Shown here piece after piece: positions 33,003 through 41,403 of a stretch of DNA of 64,000 nt. A program made the position numbers and the translations under genes. The stretch spans positions 62,001-126,000 of the forward strand of contig NZ_LJHS01000035.1 of assembly GCF_001296045.1 (NCBI RefSeq), given 5' to 3'. Each line of letters begins with the position of its first letter. Positions within the stretch are counted from its first letter, which is position 1. This stretch comes from Rhizobium sp. AAP43. GTDB lineage: Bacteria; Pseudomonadota; Alphaproteobacteria; Rhizobiales; Rhizobiaceae. The notes under the pieces were generated by a model. It did not search any database. It saw nothing but the letters and a program-made list of their open reading frames with translations, and had not been told where the DNA came from.

Positions 33003-33527
33003 TCAACCGCCGATCAGAGCAATGACTTTCCCGCAATATCGCTTGGAGACCGGATTCATCCGCTTGGCGCCATGGCCTGCATTGTAACGGAGGATGGTCC
33101 CGCAGGTTTCGCCACCGCCAAGTTCATGCGCCATCGACAAATACTTCATCCCGTAGCGAATATTGGTCTCCGGATCATACAGACCCTTGACCTTGCCGCG
33201 ATAACCCATGGCGCGCGCAGTTGCCGGCTTGATCTGCATGAGACCGACCTCGTCCGCACTGCCTCGCGCCTTGGGATTGAAATTGCTTTCAATCCGGACC
33301 ACCGCATGTGCGAGATCGACCGGAACACCGTAGGCCTTTGCATATTTGGAAATGATCGCCCCGTAAGGGCTCCGCGCAGCAGCGGGCTTCATTGAGAATC
33401 CCGCATCACGCTCAATCGACTTCAAGGGTTTCTTGAAGCGTTTTTCACCCGTATCTGCCAGCGCCATCTGAGCATGAGTCAATAGAAATGCAGTGCATGC
33501 CGCAGCAGCAACAAGTCGTTTCATCAT
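33003..33527 (-). CDS. Small secreted lytic transglycosylase (SLT domain)
   Basis: Cleaves the MurNAc-GlcNAc bond of peptidoglycan. From ATG 33527 (or 33524) it has about 174 residues: signal peptide (MMKRLVAAAACTAFLL ... MALA) and one SLT domain with the catalytic Glu in AVVRIESNFNPKA, GLMQIKPATARAMG, DPETNIRYGMKYL and a C-terminal RYNAGHG. The frame opens 19 codons earlier, but those residues would sit before the signal peptide. No clear Shine-Dalgarno precedes it. Its upstream region carries four consecutive inverted repeats. Confidence 0.9.
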   Translation of the reverse strand: MMKRLVAAAACTAFLLTHAQMALADTGEKRFKKPLKSIERDAGFSMKPAAARSPYGAIISKYAKAYGVPVDLAHAVVRIESNFNPKARGSADEVGLMQIKPATARAMGYRGKVKGLYDPETNIRYGMKYLSMAHELGGGETCGTILRYNAGHGAKRMNPVSKRYCGKVIALIGG

Positions 33528-33563
33528 GGGAAAGGTTAGTCTCCGGAACAAAGAGCGGATCGA

Positions 33564-33679
33564 CGCATGCCTATACGCATGCAATAGCCTTCGCCCTTCT
33601 CGTAGAGGGCGGTCGATTGGCTCTTTATGTTGATATTGGCGCTCCGCCCTTCATGGGCGGCGGTCGCTGTTTCAGCGAC
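33564..33679. repeat. Four consecutive inverted repeats (structured leader or RNA)
   Basis: In order: GCATGC 33565-33570 with 33577-33582; CGCCCT 33592-33597 with AGGGCG 33606-33611; CCGCCC 33644-33649 with GGGCGG 33655-33660; GTCGCTG 33663-33669 with CAGCGAC 33673-33679, the last a perfect 7-bp stem with a TTT loop. They lie in the 234-base gap between the amidase stop and the transglycosylase start. No T-run follows on either strand, so these are not ordinary terminators. No credible protein is encoded. Confidence 0.6.
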
Positions 33680-33761
33680 ATACTTAAAGCTGCTTAATAA
33701 GGAATTCGTGTGGCACCGCAGCAAATGAGCTGTCGGGACACGTAAGTCGGCCGGTCAAGCC

Positions 33762-34523
33762 TCACGAAAAACGCGGAAGCTTCGACAGAAGTCGATGCAG
33801 CGTCTCGATCGTCGAACTGTCTGCCACACCATCAACGCGGGCCGGACGGAAATGGCGCTGGAACGCTGCGACCACACCCTCAGTCTTCTCGCAGTAATGC
33901 CCTGATATCTCAATGCCGTAACCATAGATGGACAACATCGATTGTAGCGCCTCGACCGGTTGCCCTTCATCGCCACGCTGGAAGTACCGGCCACCGCCGA
34001 TAGGGGTTGGATCGACCCAGTGTCCGACGCCCCCGCGATACAGGGTCCCCCAGGGGAAGTTTTCACCCGGATCAACCTTGCGAACAGGGGCCACATCAGA
34101 ATGTGCGAGCACCCGTTCTGCCGGGATCCCATGCCGCTCGACACAATCGCGACACAATTCGATCAGCGCTGATATTTGCGCTTCGGGATACGGTGGCAGG
34201 CCACCGGGATGGCCGGGATTTGCAATTTCAATGCCAATCGAGCGGGAATTGATGTCGCTCTCACCGCCCCAGTTACTCTTGCCTGCATGCCAGGCCCGGT
34301 GGCTCTCTGCCACCATCTGGACGATCCGGCCATCCTCATGCACGAGGTAGTGACTCGATACCTGGCTTTCCGGATTGCACAGCCAAGCCTGAGCGCCATC
34401 AGCCGATGGCATTCCCGTATAGTGCAGGAGGAGTATGTCGGGGAACGAAACCCCAACCCGCTCGCCAAAATTCGGCGAGGCGCAGATCTCCGCTCCGCTG
34501 AAATCGGCCGAAAAACCCGTCAT
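33762..34523 (-). CDS. N-acetylmuramoyl-L-alanine amidase with peptidoglycan-binding domain
   Basis: Zinc amidase of the AmpD/Amidase_2 type cutting between MurNAc and L-Ala. 253 residues: amidase domain with zinc ligands in LLHYTG and AHSDVAPVRKVDPG, SSHYLVHEDGRIVQ, WHAGKSNWGG and NSRSIGIEI; then a peptidoglycan-binding 1 domain (GDEGQPVEALQSMLSIYGYGIEISG) at the C-terminus. There is no obvious signal peptide, which favours a cytoplasmic recycling role like AmpD, although AmiD-like export cannot be excluded. Its start overlaps the stop of the TerB-DnaJ gene by 4 bases. Confidence 0.92.
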   Translation of the reverse strand: MTGFSADFSGAEICASPNFGERVGVSFPDILLLHYTGMPSADGAQAWLCNPESQVSSHYLVHEDGRIVQMVAESHRAWHAGKSNWGGESDINSRSIGIEIANPGHPGGLPPYPEAQISALIELCRDCVERHGIPAERVLAHSDVAPVRKVDPGENFPWGTLYRGGVGHWVDPTPIGGGRYFQRGDEGQPVEALQSMLSIYGYGIEISGHYCEKTEGVVAAFQRHFRPARVDGVADSSTIETLHRLLSKLPRFS

Positions 34524-35257
34524 GCCGCGCGGCGCGCCTTCTCGATCGCGGAGAAGGCCGCATTCAGCCGCGCCATGCGGTGATGGGCCACGGCATGAAA
34601 CTCGGACGGCACGCCGCGAGCATAAAGGCGGTCGGGATGATGCTCGGCCGCAAGTGCCCTGTAACGGCGGCGGATCGTGGCAAAATCGTCGGAAGGGGTA
34701 ACGCCGAGCACGCCATAAGGGTCCCCGTCGAGGCGGATATGCCGCTCGGTGATCTGCTCGAACCGCTCCTCCGAAAGACCGAAGATCTCTGCGATCCGCG
34801 CCAGGAAGTCCAGTTCCTTCTCGTGCACAAGCCCATCAGCCTTGGCGATGTGGAACAGCGCGTCAATGATGTCCTCAAGCACAGGGCAATACTGATCGCA
34901 GGTCCGGCACATATTGGCGAGGTTACGCGCATAGGTCTCGAAACCAGCCACGTCCTGCCGGGCCAGATTGTAAAGGCGGGCAACGTTGCGCGCCTCCTCC
35001 GGCGGAAAATCGAAGACTTTGCGGAAGGCCTGGACTTCGGCATCGGACACGATGCCGTCGGCTTTCGCCATCTTGGCGGACAGCGCAATGATGGCCACCG
35101 AAAAGGACACCCGACGACGTGTCTCAGGATCGCCTTCGAACATGGTCCGAACGGCTTCGACAATATTGGAGATGGCGTTACCGGCAGCATCCCCGACGGC
35201 GCCTAGCAAGCGTTCGAAGAATGAGGAAATCTGCTCGCAGGCGAAATCAAAAATCAT
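34520..35257 (-). CDS. TerB-J domain co-chaperone (DjlA-like)
   Basis: 245 residues. The N-terminal half is a TerB-like helical domain (ALSAKMAKADGIVSDAEVQAFRKVF, then a second similar repeat IAKADGLVHEKELDFLARIAEIFGL), and the C-terminus is a J domain (DPYGVLGVTPSDDFATIRRRYRALAAEHHPDRL) with the essential HPD. This is the DjlA arrangement without the N-terminal membrane helix of the enteric protein. It would stimulate DnaK. Four-base overlap with the amidase indicates joint translation. Confidence 0.9.
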   Translation of the reverse strand: MIFDFACEQISSFFERLLGAVGDAAGNAISNIVEAVRTMFEGDPETRRRVSFSVAIIALSAKMAKADGIVSDAEVQAFRKVFDFPPEEARNVARLYNLARQDVAGFETYARNLANMCRTCDQYCPVLEDIIDALFHIAKADGLVHEKELDFLARIAEIFGLSEERFEQITERHIRLDGDPYGVLGVTPSDDFATIRRRYRALAAEHHPDRLYARGVPSEFHAVAHHRMARLNAAFSAIEKARRAA

Positions 35258-35608
35258 GGTCGAGAATGATCAAAAATCTCGGCTAAAAGCAAGCGAAACG
35301 GGAACAAACGGAGATTAAACTTTCTTCATCTCCGGTCAGTTTTGATGAAAGAGCGACCGATATCGGCCTATCCCTTGTGGTTGCGTCTCGGTCATTGAAT
35401 GCCGTCGAGGCTGTCGTTTCGCTTTTCCACAATTCCATCCCACAGCTGCGCATGGATTGAATCGATTAGATTGGCCGGAACGTCGAACCGATCGATAAAA
35501 GACGGATTTAAAAGCGTTTTTCGACTTTACAGCCAGCCGCCGGTATCGCATCCATGGACCGCCGGAACAAAGGCACGAACACCGCACGCACATTCCCGAG
35601 GAGGTCCG
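35258..35608. other. Divergent intergenic region upstream of the phosphofructokinase gene
   Basis: About 350 bases between the divergently transcribed TerB-J and phosphofructokinase genes, so it should hold promoters for both. A 7-bp inverted repeat CGGAGAT/ATCTCCG with a 12-base loop lies at 35309-35334. The open frame from 35399 continues into the kinase gene but lacks family sequence. No confident promoter could be chosen. Confidence 0.5.
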
Positions 35609-36823
35609 ATGGCCAAGCAGAAAGTTGCACTATTGACCGCAGGCGGCCTCGCTCCCTGCCTCTCGTCCGCAGTTGCCGGACTGATCGAGCGCTACACGGA
35701 TATTTCGCCTGAAACCGAGATCATTGCCTACAAGTCCGGCTTCCGCGGCCTTTTGATGGACTACAAGATCGAGATCACCAAGGAGATGCGCCAGAAGGCG
35801 CATGTCCTGCATCGCTATGGTGGCTCACCGATCGGCAACAGCCGCGTCAAGCTCACCAATGTCGCCGACTGCATCAAGCGCGGCCTGGTCAATGAAGGCG
35901 AAACTCCGCTTCAAGTTGCGGCCGAACGTCTGGCGGCTGATGGCGTAACCATCCTGCACACGATTGGCGGCGACGACACCAACACGACGGCGGCAGATCT
36001 TGCAGCTTATCTCGGCGCAAATGGCTACGATCTGACGGTGGTCGGTCTGCCAAAGACCGTCGACAACGACGTTTACCCGATTCGCCAGACCCTTGGCGCC
36101 TGGACGGCCGCTGAAGTCGGCGCACGCTTCTTTGACCACGTCTCTAACGAACAGAGTGCCGCACCGCGCACGCTCGTCATCCACGAGGTCATGGGGCGCC
36201 ATTGCGGCTGGCTTACCGCAGCCACGGCCCGCGCCTACATCCAGCGCACCAAGGGGAATGAGTATATTGACGGCTTCATGATGAACGCCGAACTCAAGAA
36301 CATTGACGGTCTCTACCTGCCGGAAACGCATTTTGACCTGGATGCCGAAGCGACCCGCCTGAAGGACATCATGGACCGCACGGGCTATGTCACCCTCTTC
36401 GTCTCCGAAGGCGCTTGCATGGATGAGATCGTCAAGGAGCGCGAAGCTGCAGGTGACGTCGTCAGCCGCGACGCCTTCGGCCACGTGAAGCTCGATACGA
36501 TCAATGTGGGCAGCTGGTTCCAAAAGCATTTTGCCAAGCTGCTCGATGCCGAGCGCTCTATGGTTCAGAAGTCGGGCTACTATGCGCGCTCGGCGCCAGC
36601 CAACTACGAGGATCTACGCCTGATCCAGAGCATGGTGGACCTTGCGGTCGAAAGTGGATTGGGCGGCGTTTCAGGCGTAACCGGCCATGACGAGGATCAC
36701 GGCGGACGACTGCGCACGATCGAGTTTCCGCGCATTCGTGGCGGCAAGCCATTCGACCTCTCTACGCCGTGGTTCGCAGAAGTGATGGATTATCTCGGCC
36801 AGAACTATCGCCCGATCAATTGA
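35609..36823 (+). CDS. pfp: Pyrophosphate-dependent 6-phosphofructokinase
   Basis: Interconverts fructose 6-phosphate and fructose 1,6-bisphosphate using pyrophosphate. ATG 35609 is preceded by a strong GAGGAGGT (35598-35605). 404 residues: N-terminal LLTAGGLAPCLSSAVAGLI, GGDDTNT, and PKTVDNDV. The second Asp in GGDD, in place of Gly in ATP-dependent enzymes, and the following PKTVDND are the features that mark PPi-dependent members. MGRHCGWLTAAT and a C-terminal SGLGGVSGVTGHDED complete the pattern. The enzyme is reversible, so it may serve gluconeogenesis as well as glycolysis. Confidence 0.92.
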   Translation: MAKQKVALLTAGGLAPCLSSAVAGLIERYTDISPETEIIAYKSGFRGLLMDYKIEITKEMRQKAHVLHRYGGSPIGNSRVKLTNVADCIKRGLVNEGETPLQVAAERLAADGVTILHTIGGDDTNTTAADLAAYLGANGYDLTVVGLPKTVDNDVYPIRQTLGAWTAAEVGARFFDHVSNEQSAAPRTLVIHEVMGRHCGWLTAATARAYIQRTKGNEYIDGFMMNAELKNIDGLYLPETHFDLDAEATRLKDIMDRTGYVTLFVSEGACMDEIVKEREAAGDVVSRDAFGHVKLDTINVGSWFQKHFAKLLDAERSMVQKSGYYARSAPANYEDLRLIQSMVDLAVESGLGGVSGVTGHDEDHGGRLRTIEFPRIRGGKPFDLSTPWFAEVMDYLGQNYRPIN

Positions 36824-36869
36824 CCTGGGCCGAGAAAACTGGCTTCCTCTTTGAGGAGGAGTGCTGACA

Positions 36870-37505
36870 ATGAGCATGGAATTCTGGACAGGGTTCACCG
36901 CCGCCTCGATCGTATTGCTGGCGATCCCGGAGCGGGGCATGATCGAGGTCGCGGCCTATGCCTTGGGGCATGGGCGGCGATCGGCCTTTGCCACGGTCAC
37001 AGGCGTTGCGCTGGGCTACATGGCAGCGGCGGGCATTCTGCTTGCGGGACTGATCGCCCTTTCATTGGTCTCCCCCCTCCTGTTTTCTGTGGTGAAGGGT
37101 GCAGGTCTGGGTTTCCTGGTGATATCAGCCTTGCGTCTGTGGCGCGCGCCGGGCGGAAACCGTCCGATCGCCGACAATGACAACCTGCCGGTAGAAAAGC
37201 CGCTGAATGTCATGGTGCATTGTTTCGCCGCAACGGGCCTGAACCTGCGAACGATTGCCCTTCTTGCCGCATTCCTGCCGCAATTCCTGACGCTCTCCGC
37301 TCCCCTGGCTCAGGAGGCCCTGACCATGGTGGCGATCTTGGGCGGCCTGTCCATGCTCATCGCCACTGCCTACGCGATGGGCGCAGACGAAGTGCGGAAT
37401 TTCCTTAGAAAACATCGTGCTCGGCGTGTCGTCGACCGCTCGCGCGGAACGGTGCTGATCGCTGCGCGATCTGTGACGGCCGGCTATCGCAAGATCGCAG
37501 CTTGA
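36870..37505 (+). CDS. LysE-family membrane transporter-like protein
   Basis: 211 residues with about six membrane helices in the RhtB/LysE arrangement, a family of amino acid and metabolite exporters. ATG 36870 is preferred to GTG 36861 because GAGGAGG (36853-36859) is better spaced. The usual N-terminal motif of the family, with Pro-Gly-Pro before the second half of helix 1, is replaced here by AIPERGMIEV, so transport activity is uncertain. The C-terminal tail is basic. It follows the phosphofructokinase gene by 46 bases. Confidence 0.7.
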   Translation: MSMEFWTGFTAASIVLLAIPERGMIEVAAYALGHGRRSAFATVTGVALGYMAAAGILLAGLIALSLVSPLLFSVVKGAGLGFLVISALRLWRAPGGNRPIADNDNLPVEKPLNVMVHCFAATGLNLRTIALLAAFLPQFLTLSAPLAQEALTMVAILGGLSMLIATAYAMGADEVRNFLRKHRARRVVDRSRGTVLIAARSVTAGYRKIAA

Positions 37506-37638
37506 ACCATAAAACCGGCGCCGCAGCCAGATTTGGCCCAACGCTTGCCGCATTGGCAGGCATAGACTAATAAATCCAAAGGAAACGATGGGTGATTTGC
37601 TCCGTCGGGGACGTCGAAGAAATAAAACGGATGATGGT

Positions 37639-38556
37639 ATGATCCTCAAATTGGACCGCGGCGTCGCCTATGGTTGTGCAGCCTCCCTTCTGGTCGTACT
37701 GACCGGCTGCACCGGTATCGACGACAGCGTGAAGGCTGATCTTGCGGCCAAACCGATTTCCAATCCTAACTCTCTGGAAATGCAGGCAGCAAACGCTGCG
37801 GAAGCAGCGACAAGCGGCGCTGCCACCACAGCAAAAGCCGTCGCTGTCGCAGACACTCAGCCTGCCCCGATCATTCCGGGCACGGATACGGCAGCACCAG
37901 TCCCGATGCTGAAGGAATCAGCGCTTGCTGCGACGCCTCAGACCCCTGCGTCGCAAGCGCTCGATATGGTCGCTTCGACACCAACGACCGACCAGCAGCA
38001 GATAGCCGCCGCGGCAGCGCCAGTTCAGGCAACCGTTGCCCCCGCAGCCCAGCCGCAGACGGCATCGGCAACGGCCGCAGCCCCGACAGTTCTCGCCTAT
38101 GCCGCACCGCTGCGGGTAACAGCCCTGACCAGCTTCGGCGACCCCTTTGATACATCGGCACCCTCCACCGAGGATAAGCTTGAGCCTCAGTCAAAGGCAG
38201 ATACCATTGGCCCAACGCGCCTCAATGCGCTGATCAAGAAATATTCGAAGGTCTACGAAGTCCCCGAGGAGCTCGTGCACCGAGTCGTCAAGCGCGAAAG
38301 CCGTTACAATCCGTCGGCATACAGCAAGGGCAATTACGGCCTCATGCAGATCCGGTACAACACTGCGAAAGCCATGGGATATAATGGCTCTGCAGACGGG
38401 CTTTTCGACGCCGAAACCAATATCAAGTATGCCGTCAAGTATCTGAAGGGCGCCTGGCTCGTCGCAGATACCGACCATGATCAGGCCGTGCGCCTGTACT
38501 CGCGTGGCTACTATTACGACGCCAAGAAAAAGGGCATGCTTCACCTCACTCAGTGA
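37639..38556 (+). CDS. Lipoprotein lytic transglycosylase (SLT domain)
   Basis: From ATG 37639, 305 residues. A lipoprotein signal ends LVVLTGC (Cys24). A long Ala/Pro/Thr-rich low-complexity linker fills residues about 40-190, and an SLT domain closes the protein: VHRVVKRESRYNPSAYSKGNYGLMQIRYNTAKAMGY with catalytic Glu, and DAETNIKYAVKYLKGAW. The active-site part resembles the small enzyme at 33003-33527. The linker suggests an outer-membrane lipoprotein that reaches across the periplasm. An upstream in-frame start at 37588 is possible but would spoil the signal peptide. Confidence 0.9.
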   Translation: MILKLDRGVAYGCAASLLVVLTGCTGIDDSVKADLAAKPISNPNSLEMQAANAAEAATSGAATTAKAVAVADTQPAPIIPGTDTAAPVPMLKESALAATPQTPASQALDMVASTPTTDQQQIAAAAAPVQATVAPAAQPQTASATAAAPTVLAYAAPLRVTALTSFGDPFDTSAPSTEDKLEPQSKADTIGPTRLNALIKKYSKVYEVPEELVHRVVKRESRYNPSAYSKGNYGLMQIRYNTAKAMGYNGSADGLFDAETNIKYAVKYLKGAWLVADTDHDQAVRLYSRGYYYDAKKKGMLHLTQ

Positions 38557-38578
38557 AGCAGTCCGCACCTTACAACGC

Positions 38579-39940
38579 CTACTGGAGCGCTGCGCTTAGC
38601 GCTTTTGCCAAGGGTTGCGGCTGATAGCCGAGAGCGCTGGGTGTCAGACCAAGACGCACGACAACGAGGCCCTGCGAGGCAATCACTGCAATCGACTGAC
38701 CGTCATGACCTCGCATCCACACTGTAGCGGGGTCTAACCCCGCCTGCTCGTTGCCGAGATCGCCCGCTCCCTGTCGCCAGGTCTGCACACGGGAATAGGC
38801 GCCATCCGACGCCCCCGAAGCCGTATACATCCCGTCAACATATGATGCCGGCAGCAGTTGCACGCCTTTCCAGACGCCGCGCTGAGCGATCAGCAGACCG
38901 AAACGCGCCCAGTCCCGCGCGGTGGCGTAGAGATAGGAACTGCCAACAAACGTCCCGGCCGCATCCGCCTCCAAGACGGCGCTGGTCATGCCGAGAGGAT
39001 TGAAAAGCGCCTGACGTGGAAAATCGAGGGCCGCCTGGGGCGTCTCGAAGCGTGACATCCAGTAGCGGGTGATAAGGACGCTTTCGCCGGAGGAATAATT
39101 GAACCGGCTGCCGGGCTCGGCCCTTGAAGGCAGACCTTCGACATAAGCAGCCATGTCGGGCTCAAGGTAGAGCATACGCGTGACGTCGGTGAGGTCACCA
39201 TACTCTTCGTTGAAATCGAGACCACTCTCCATTGCCAGGAGATCCGTCAGGGTAATGCGCGCCCGCACTTCGTCCGTCCAGCTTGCAAACAAATTGCGGC
39301 TGGAGAGATCAAGACGGCCCTGCCCCTGCAAGATACCGACTAGCGCAGCATTCACCGTCTTCGTCATCGACCACCCGAGCAATGGCGTTTCCGCATTGAA
39401 CCCCGCGCCATAGGCTTCCCCAATGATCCGCCCGTCCTTGATGACGATGACTGCGCGGTAGCCCGGACCCAGTAATGTTTCATCCGACAGAACGTCGGCT
39501 ACGCGTAGATCGGTGGTGTTAACGCGCTCACCATCAGGCCAGGGCAAGGTCGGATCGGCAGCTGGAACCCCAGCCACCGGCGCCGAATACGCTTTCGCCG
39601 CAGCCAGCGCGCCATCTGGCACATTGGCGCATCCAAGGCCCTCACGATGGACGGCGACCGAACGCGCCCAGCCAAGCGGCATCGAGGCCGTCACCAGACC
39701 TTGCTCGATATCGACATCGACGGAAACATAGCCCAGCAGAGGATGACCGGGCGCCTGCACGTCGACGCGAAGCACGTCATCCGCGTCGCGACCCGCAACG
39801 AAGACATTCGAGCAGACGATTTTTGCCGCGTAGCCAGTCCCGACCCGGAGAAGATCAGGCGGCATCATCCAAAGCGCGCCGAGCCCGATAAAAACGAGGC
39901 CTGAGACCGTTGCAGCAAGTGCTTTGACACGACGCTTCAT
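38579..39940 (-). CDS. Serine hydrolase of the beta-lactamase/class C PBP fold
   Basis: 453 residues from ATG 39940, with GGGAGG about 10 bases upstream. One N-terminal membrane helix (residues 8-27) precedes a Beta-lactamase (AmpC-like) domain with SMTK (Ser191, Lys194) and FNYSSGES as the Tyr motif. The C-terminal block (WMRGHDGQSIAVI) has HDGQ where class C enzymes have a K-T/S-G motif. Members include esterases, D-aminopeptidases and 6-aminohexanoate hydrolases; I cannot tell which this is. It converges with the SLT lipoprotein gene. Confidence 0.85.
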   Translation of the reverse strand: MKRRVKALAATVSGLVFIGLGALWMMPPDLLRVGTGYAAKIVCSNVFVAGRDADDVLRVDVQAPGHPLLGYVSVDVDIEQGLVTASMPLGWARSVAVHREGLGCANVPDGALAAAKAYSAPVAGVPAADPTLPWPDGERVNTTDLRVADVLSDETLLGPGYRAVIVIKDGRIIGEAYGAGFNAETPLLGWSMTKTVNAALVGILQGQGRLDLSSRNLFASWTDEVRARITLTDLLAMESGLDFNEEYGDLTDVTRMLYLEPDMAAYVEGLPSRAEPGSRFNYSSGESVLITRYWMSRFETPQAALDFPRQALFNPLGMTSAVLEADAAGTFVGSSYLYATARDWARFGLLIAQRGVWKGVQLLPASYVDGMYTASGASDGAYSRVQTWRQGAGDLGNEQAGLDPATVWMRGHDGQSIAVIASQGLVVVRLGLTPSALGYQPQPLAKALSAALQ

Positions 39941-40088
39941 GATTCGACCGCCTCCCAGGTTCACTAGGACCTATGCAAACAGCAAACTGTGACAAGCGAA
40001 AGAGCAGTCCTGACGTTTCCTGGGATTCGCCCATCACATCAATCGCTTCGGCCCAACTTGTGAGACCCCACGCAGGTCTCAAACCGCC

Positions 40089-40106
40089 ACGTCATCAAAC
40101 TGTAGC
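40089..40106 (+). promoter_or_regulatory. Candidate Pho box upstream of btaA
   Basis: ACGTCAT, four bases, CTGTAGC. The PhoB site is two CTGTCAT-like 7-mers separated by four bases; each half here matches 5 of 7. It is 47 bases before btaA. In rhizobia btaA-btaB are part of the phosphate starvation response, which makes the site plausible. Confidence 0.45.
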
Positions 40107-40152
40107 AGCGAAAGGCTAAAGCCGCCGAACCCGAAACGGATGGCGCAGCCCC

Positions 40153-41403
40153 ATGACAGAGATCGCACCCGATGCCGGATACCACCGGAACACGAAACTG
40201 AAGGATGCGCTGCTGCAGCACGCGCCTCTGTCGGCGGAGGGCCTCTCAGAGCGCCTTTTCGGCCTCATGTTCTCAGGCCTCGTTTATGCCCAGATCTGGG
40301 AGGATCCGGAGGTAGACATGGCTGCCATGGACCTTATGGAGGGGCATCGCATCGTCACCATTGGCTCGGGTGGCTGCAACATGCTCGCCTATCTCAGCCG
40401 CCAGCCGGGTTCGATAGACGTCGTTGACCTCAATCCCAACCATATCGCCCTCAACAAACTAAAGATCGCAGCATTCCGCCATTTGCCCGATCATGCCTCG
40501 GTCGTCCGGCTTTTGTCCGGCAGTGAAGATCGCGCCAATATTCAGCTTTATGAGCGGCACATCCTACCCTACCTCGATGCCTCGACCAGGACTTACTGGC
40601 AAAAGCGGGGTCTGAATGGAAAACGCCGCGTCAGCGTCTTCAATCGCAACATCTATCGCACTGGCCTGCTCGGGCGCTTCATCGCACTGGGCCACTTGAT
40701 CGCGAAACTGCACGGCATCAGGTTGGAAGACATGGCGGCCGCAAGGTCCCTGCGCGACCAGCGTCAGTTTTTTGACACGCGCATCGCACCGCTCTTCGAC
40801 AAGCCGCTGATCCGCTTTATCACCGCGCGCAAGAGCTCACTCTTTGGCCTCGGCATCCCACCGCAGCAATATGATGAACTCGCAAGCCTTTCCGACAATG
40901 GCAGCATCGCACCCATCCTGCGCCACCGGTTGGAGAAACTCGCCTGCCATTTCCCGCTCAGGGAAAACTACTTCGCCTGGCAGGCCTTCATGCGCCGCTA
41001 TCCGCGCCCGGAAGAAGGCGTGCTGCCAACCTATCTCCAGCCGCAGCACTACGAGGCGATCCGCGCTTCAGCCGATCGCGTGAATGTTCACCATGAAAGC
41101 GTCACGGACCTTCTCGCGGCAAAGCCCGCCGGATCGGTGGACCGTGTCGTCCTCCTCGACGCGCAGGACTGGATGACCGACCAGCAGTTGACGGCACTGT
41201 GGACCGAGATCACCCGCACGGCCGCTCCCGGCGCCCGCGTGATCTTCCGCACCGCAGCCGAATGCAGCGTTCTGGACGGCAGGCTCCCCGCATCACTGCT
41301 CGACCGCTGGACCTATGACGGCGACCGCTCGGCAGCCCTAAACACCCAGGATCGCTCCGCGATCTATGGCGGTTTCCACATCTATGAAAAGCGCGAGGGA
41401 TGA
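40153..41403 (+). CDS. btaA: S-adenosylmethionine:diacylglycerol 3-amino-3-carboxypropyltransferase BtaA
   Basis: First step of the betaine lipid DGTS: transfers the aminocarboxypropyl group of SAM to diacylglycerol, giving diacylglyceryl homoserine. 416 residues with LMFSGLVYAQIWEDPEVD, the SAM-binding TIGSGGCNMLAYLS, VDLNPNHIALNKLK, and the C-terminal VVLLDAQDWM and FRTAAE. The family is often annotated DUF3419. It overlaps btaB by 4 bases (ATGA), which settles the pair. Betaine lipids replace phospholipids in rhizobia under phosphate limitation. Confidence 0.93.
   Translation: MTEIAPDAGYHRNTKLKDALLQHAPLSAEGLSERLFGLMFSGLVYAQIWEDPEVDMAAMDLMEGHRIVTIGSGGCNMLAYLSRQPGSIDVVDLNPNHIALNKLKIAAFRHLPDHASVVRLLSGSEDRANIQLYERHILPYLDASTRTYWQKRGLNGKRRVSVFNRNIYRTGLLGRFIALGHLIAKLHGIRLEDMAAARSLRDQRQFFDTRIAPLFDKPLIRFITARKSSLFGLGIPPQQYDELASLSDNGSIAPILRHRLEKLACHFPLRENYFAWQAFMRRYPRPEEGVLPTYLQPQHYEAIRASADRVNVHHESVTDLLAAKPAGSVDRVVLLDAQDWMTDQQLTALWTEITRTAAPGARVIFRTAAECSVLDGRLPASLLDRWTYDGDRSAALNTQDRSAIYGGFHIYEKREG

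Noticed and set aside
33536..33724. 62-codon open frame across the inverted repeats
   Set aside because: Its codons coincide with the stems, which explain the sequence better than coding.
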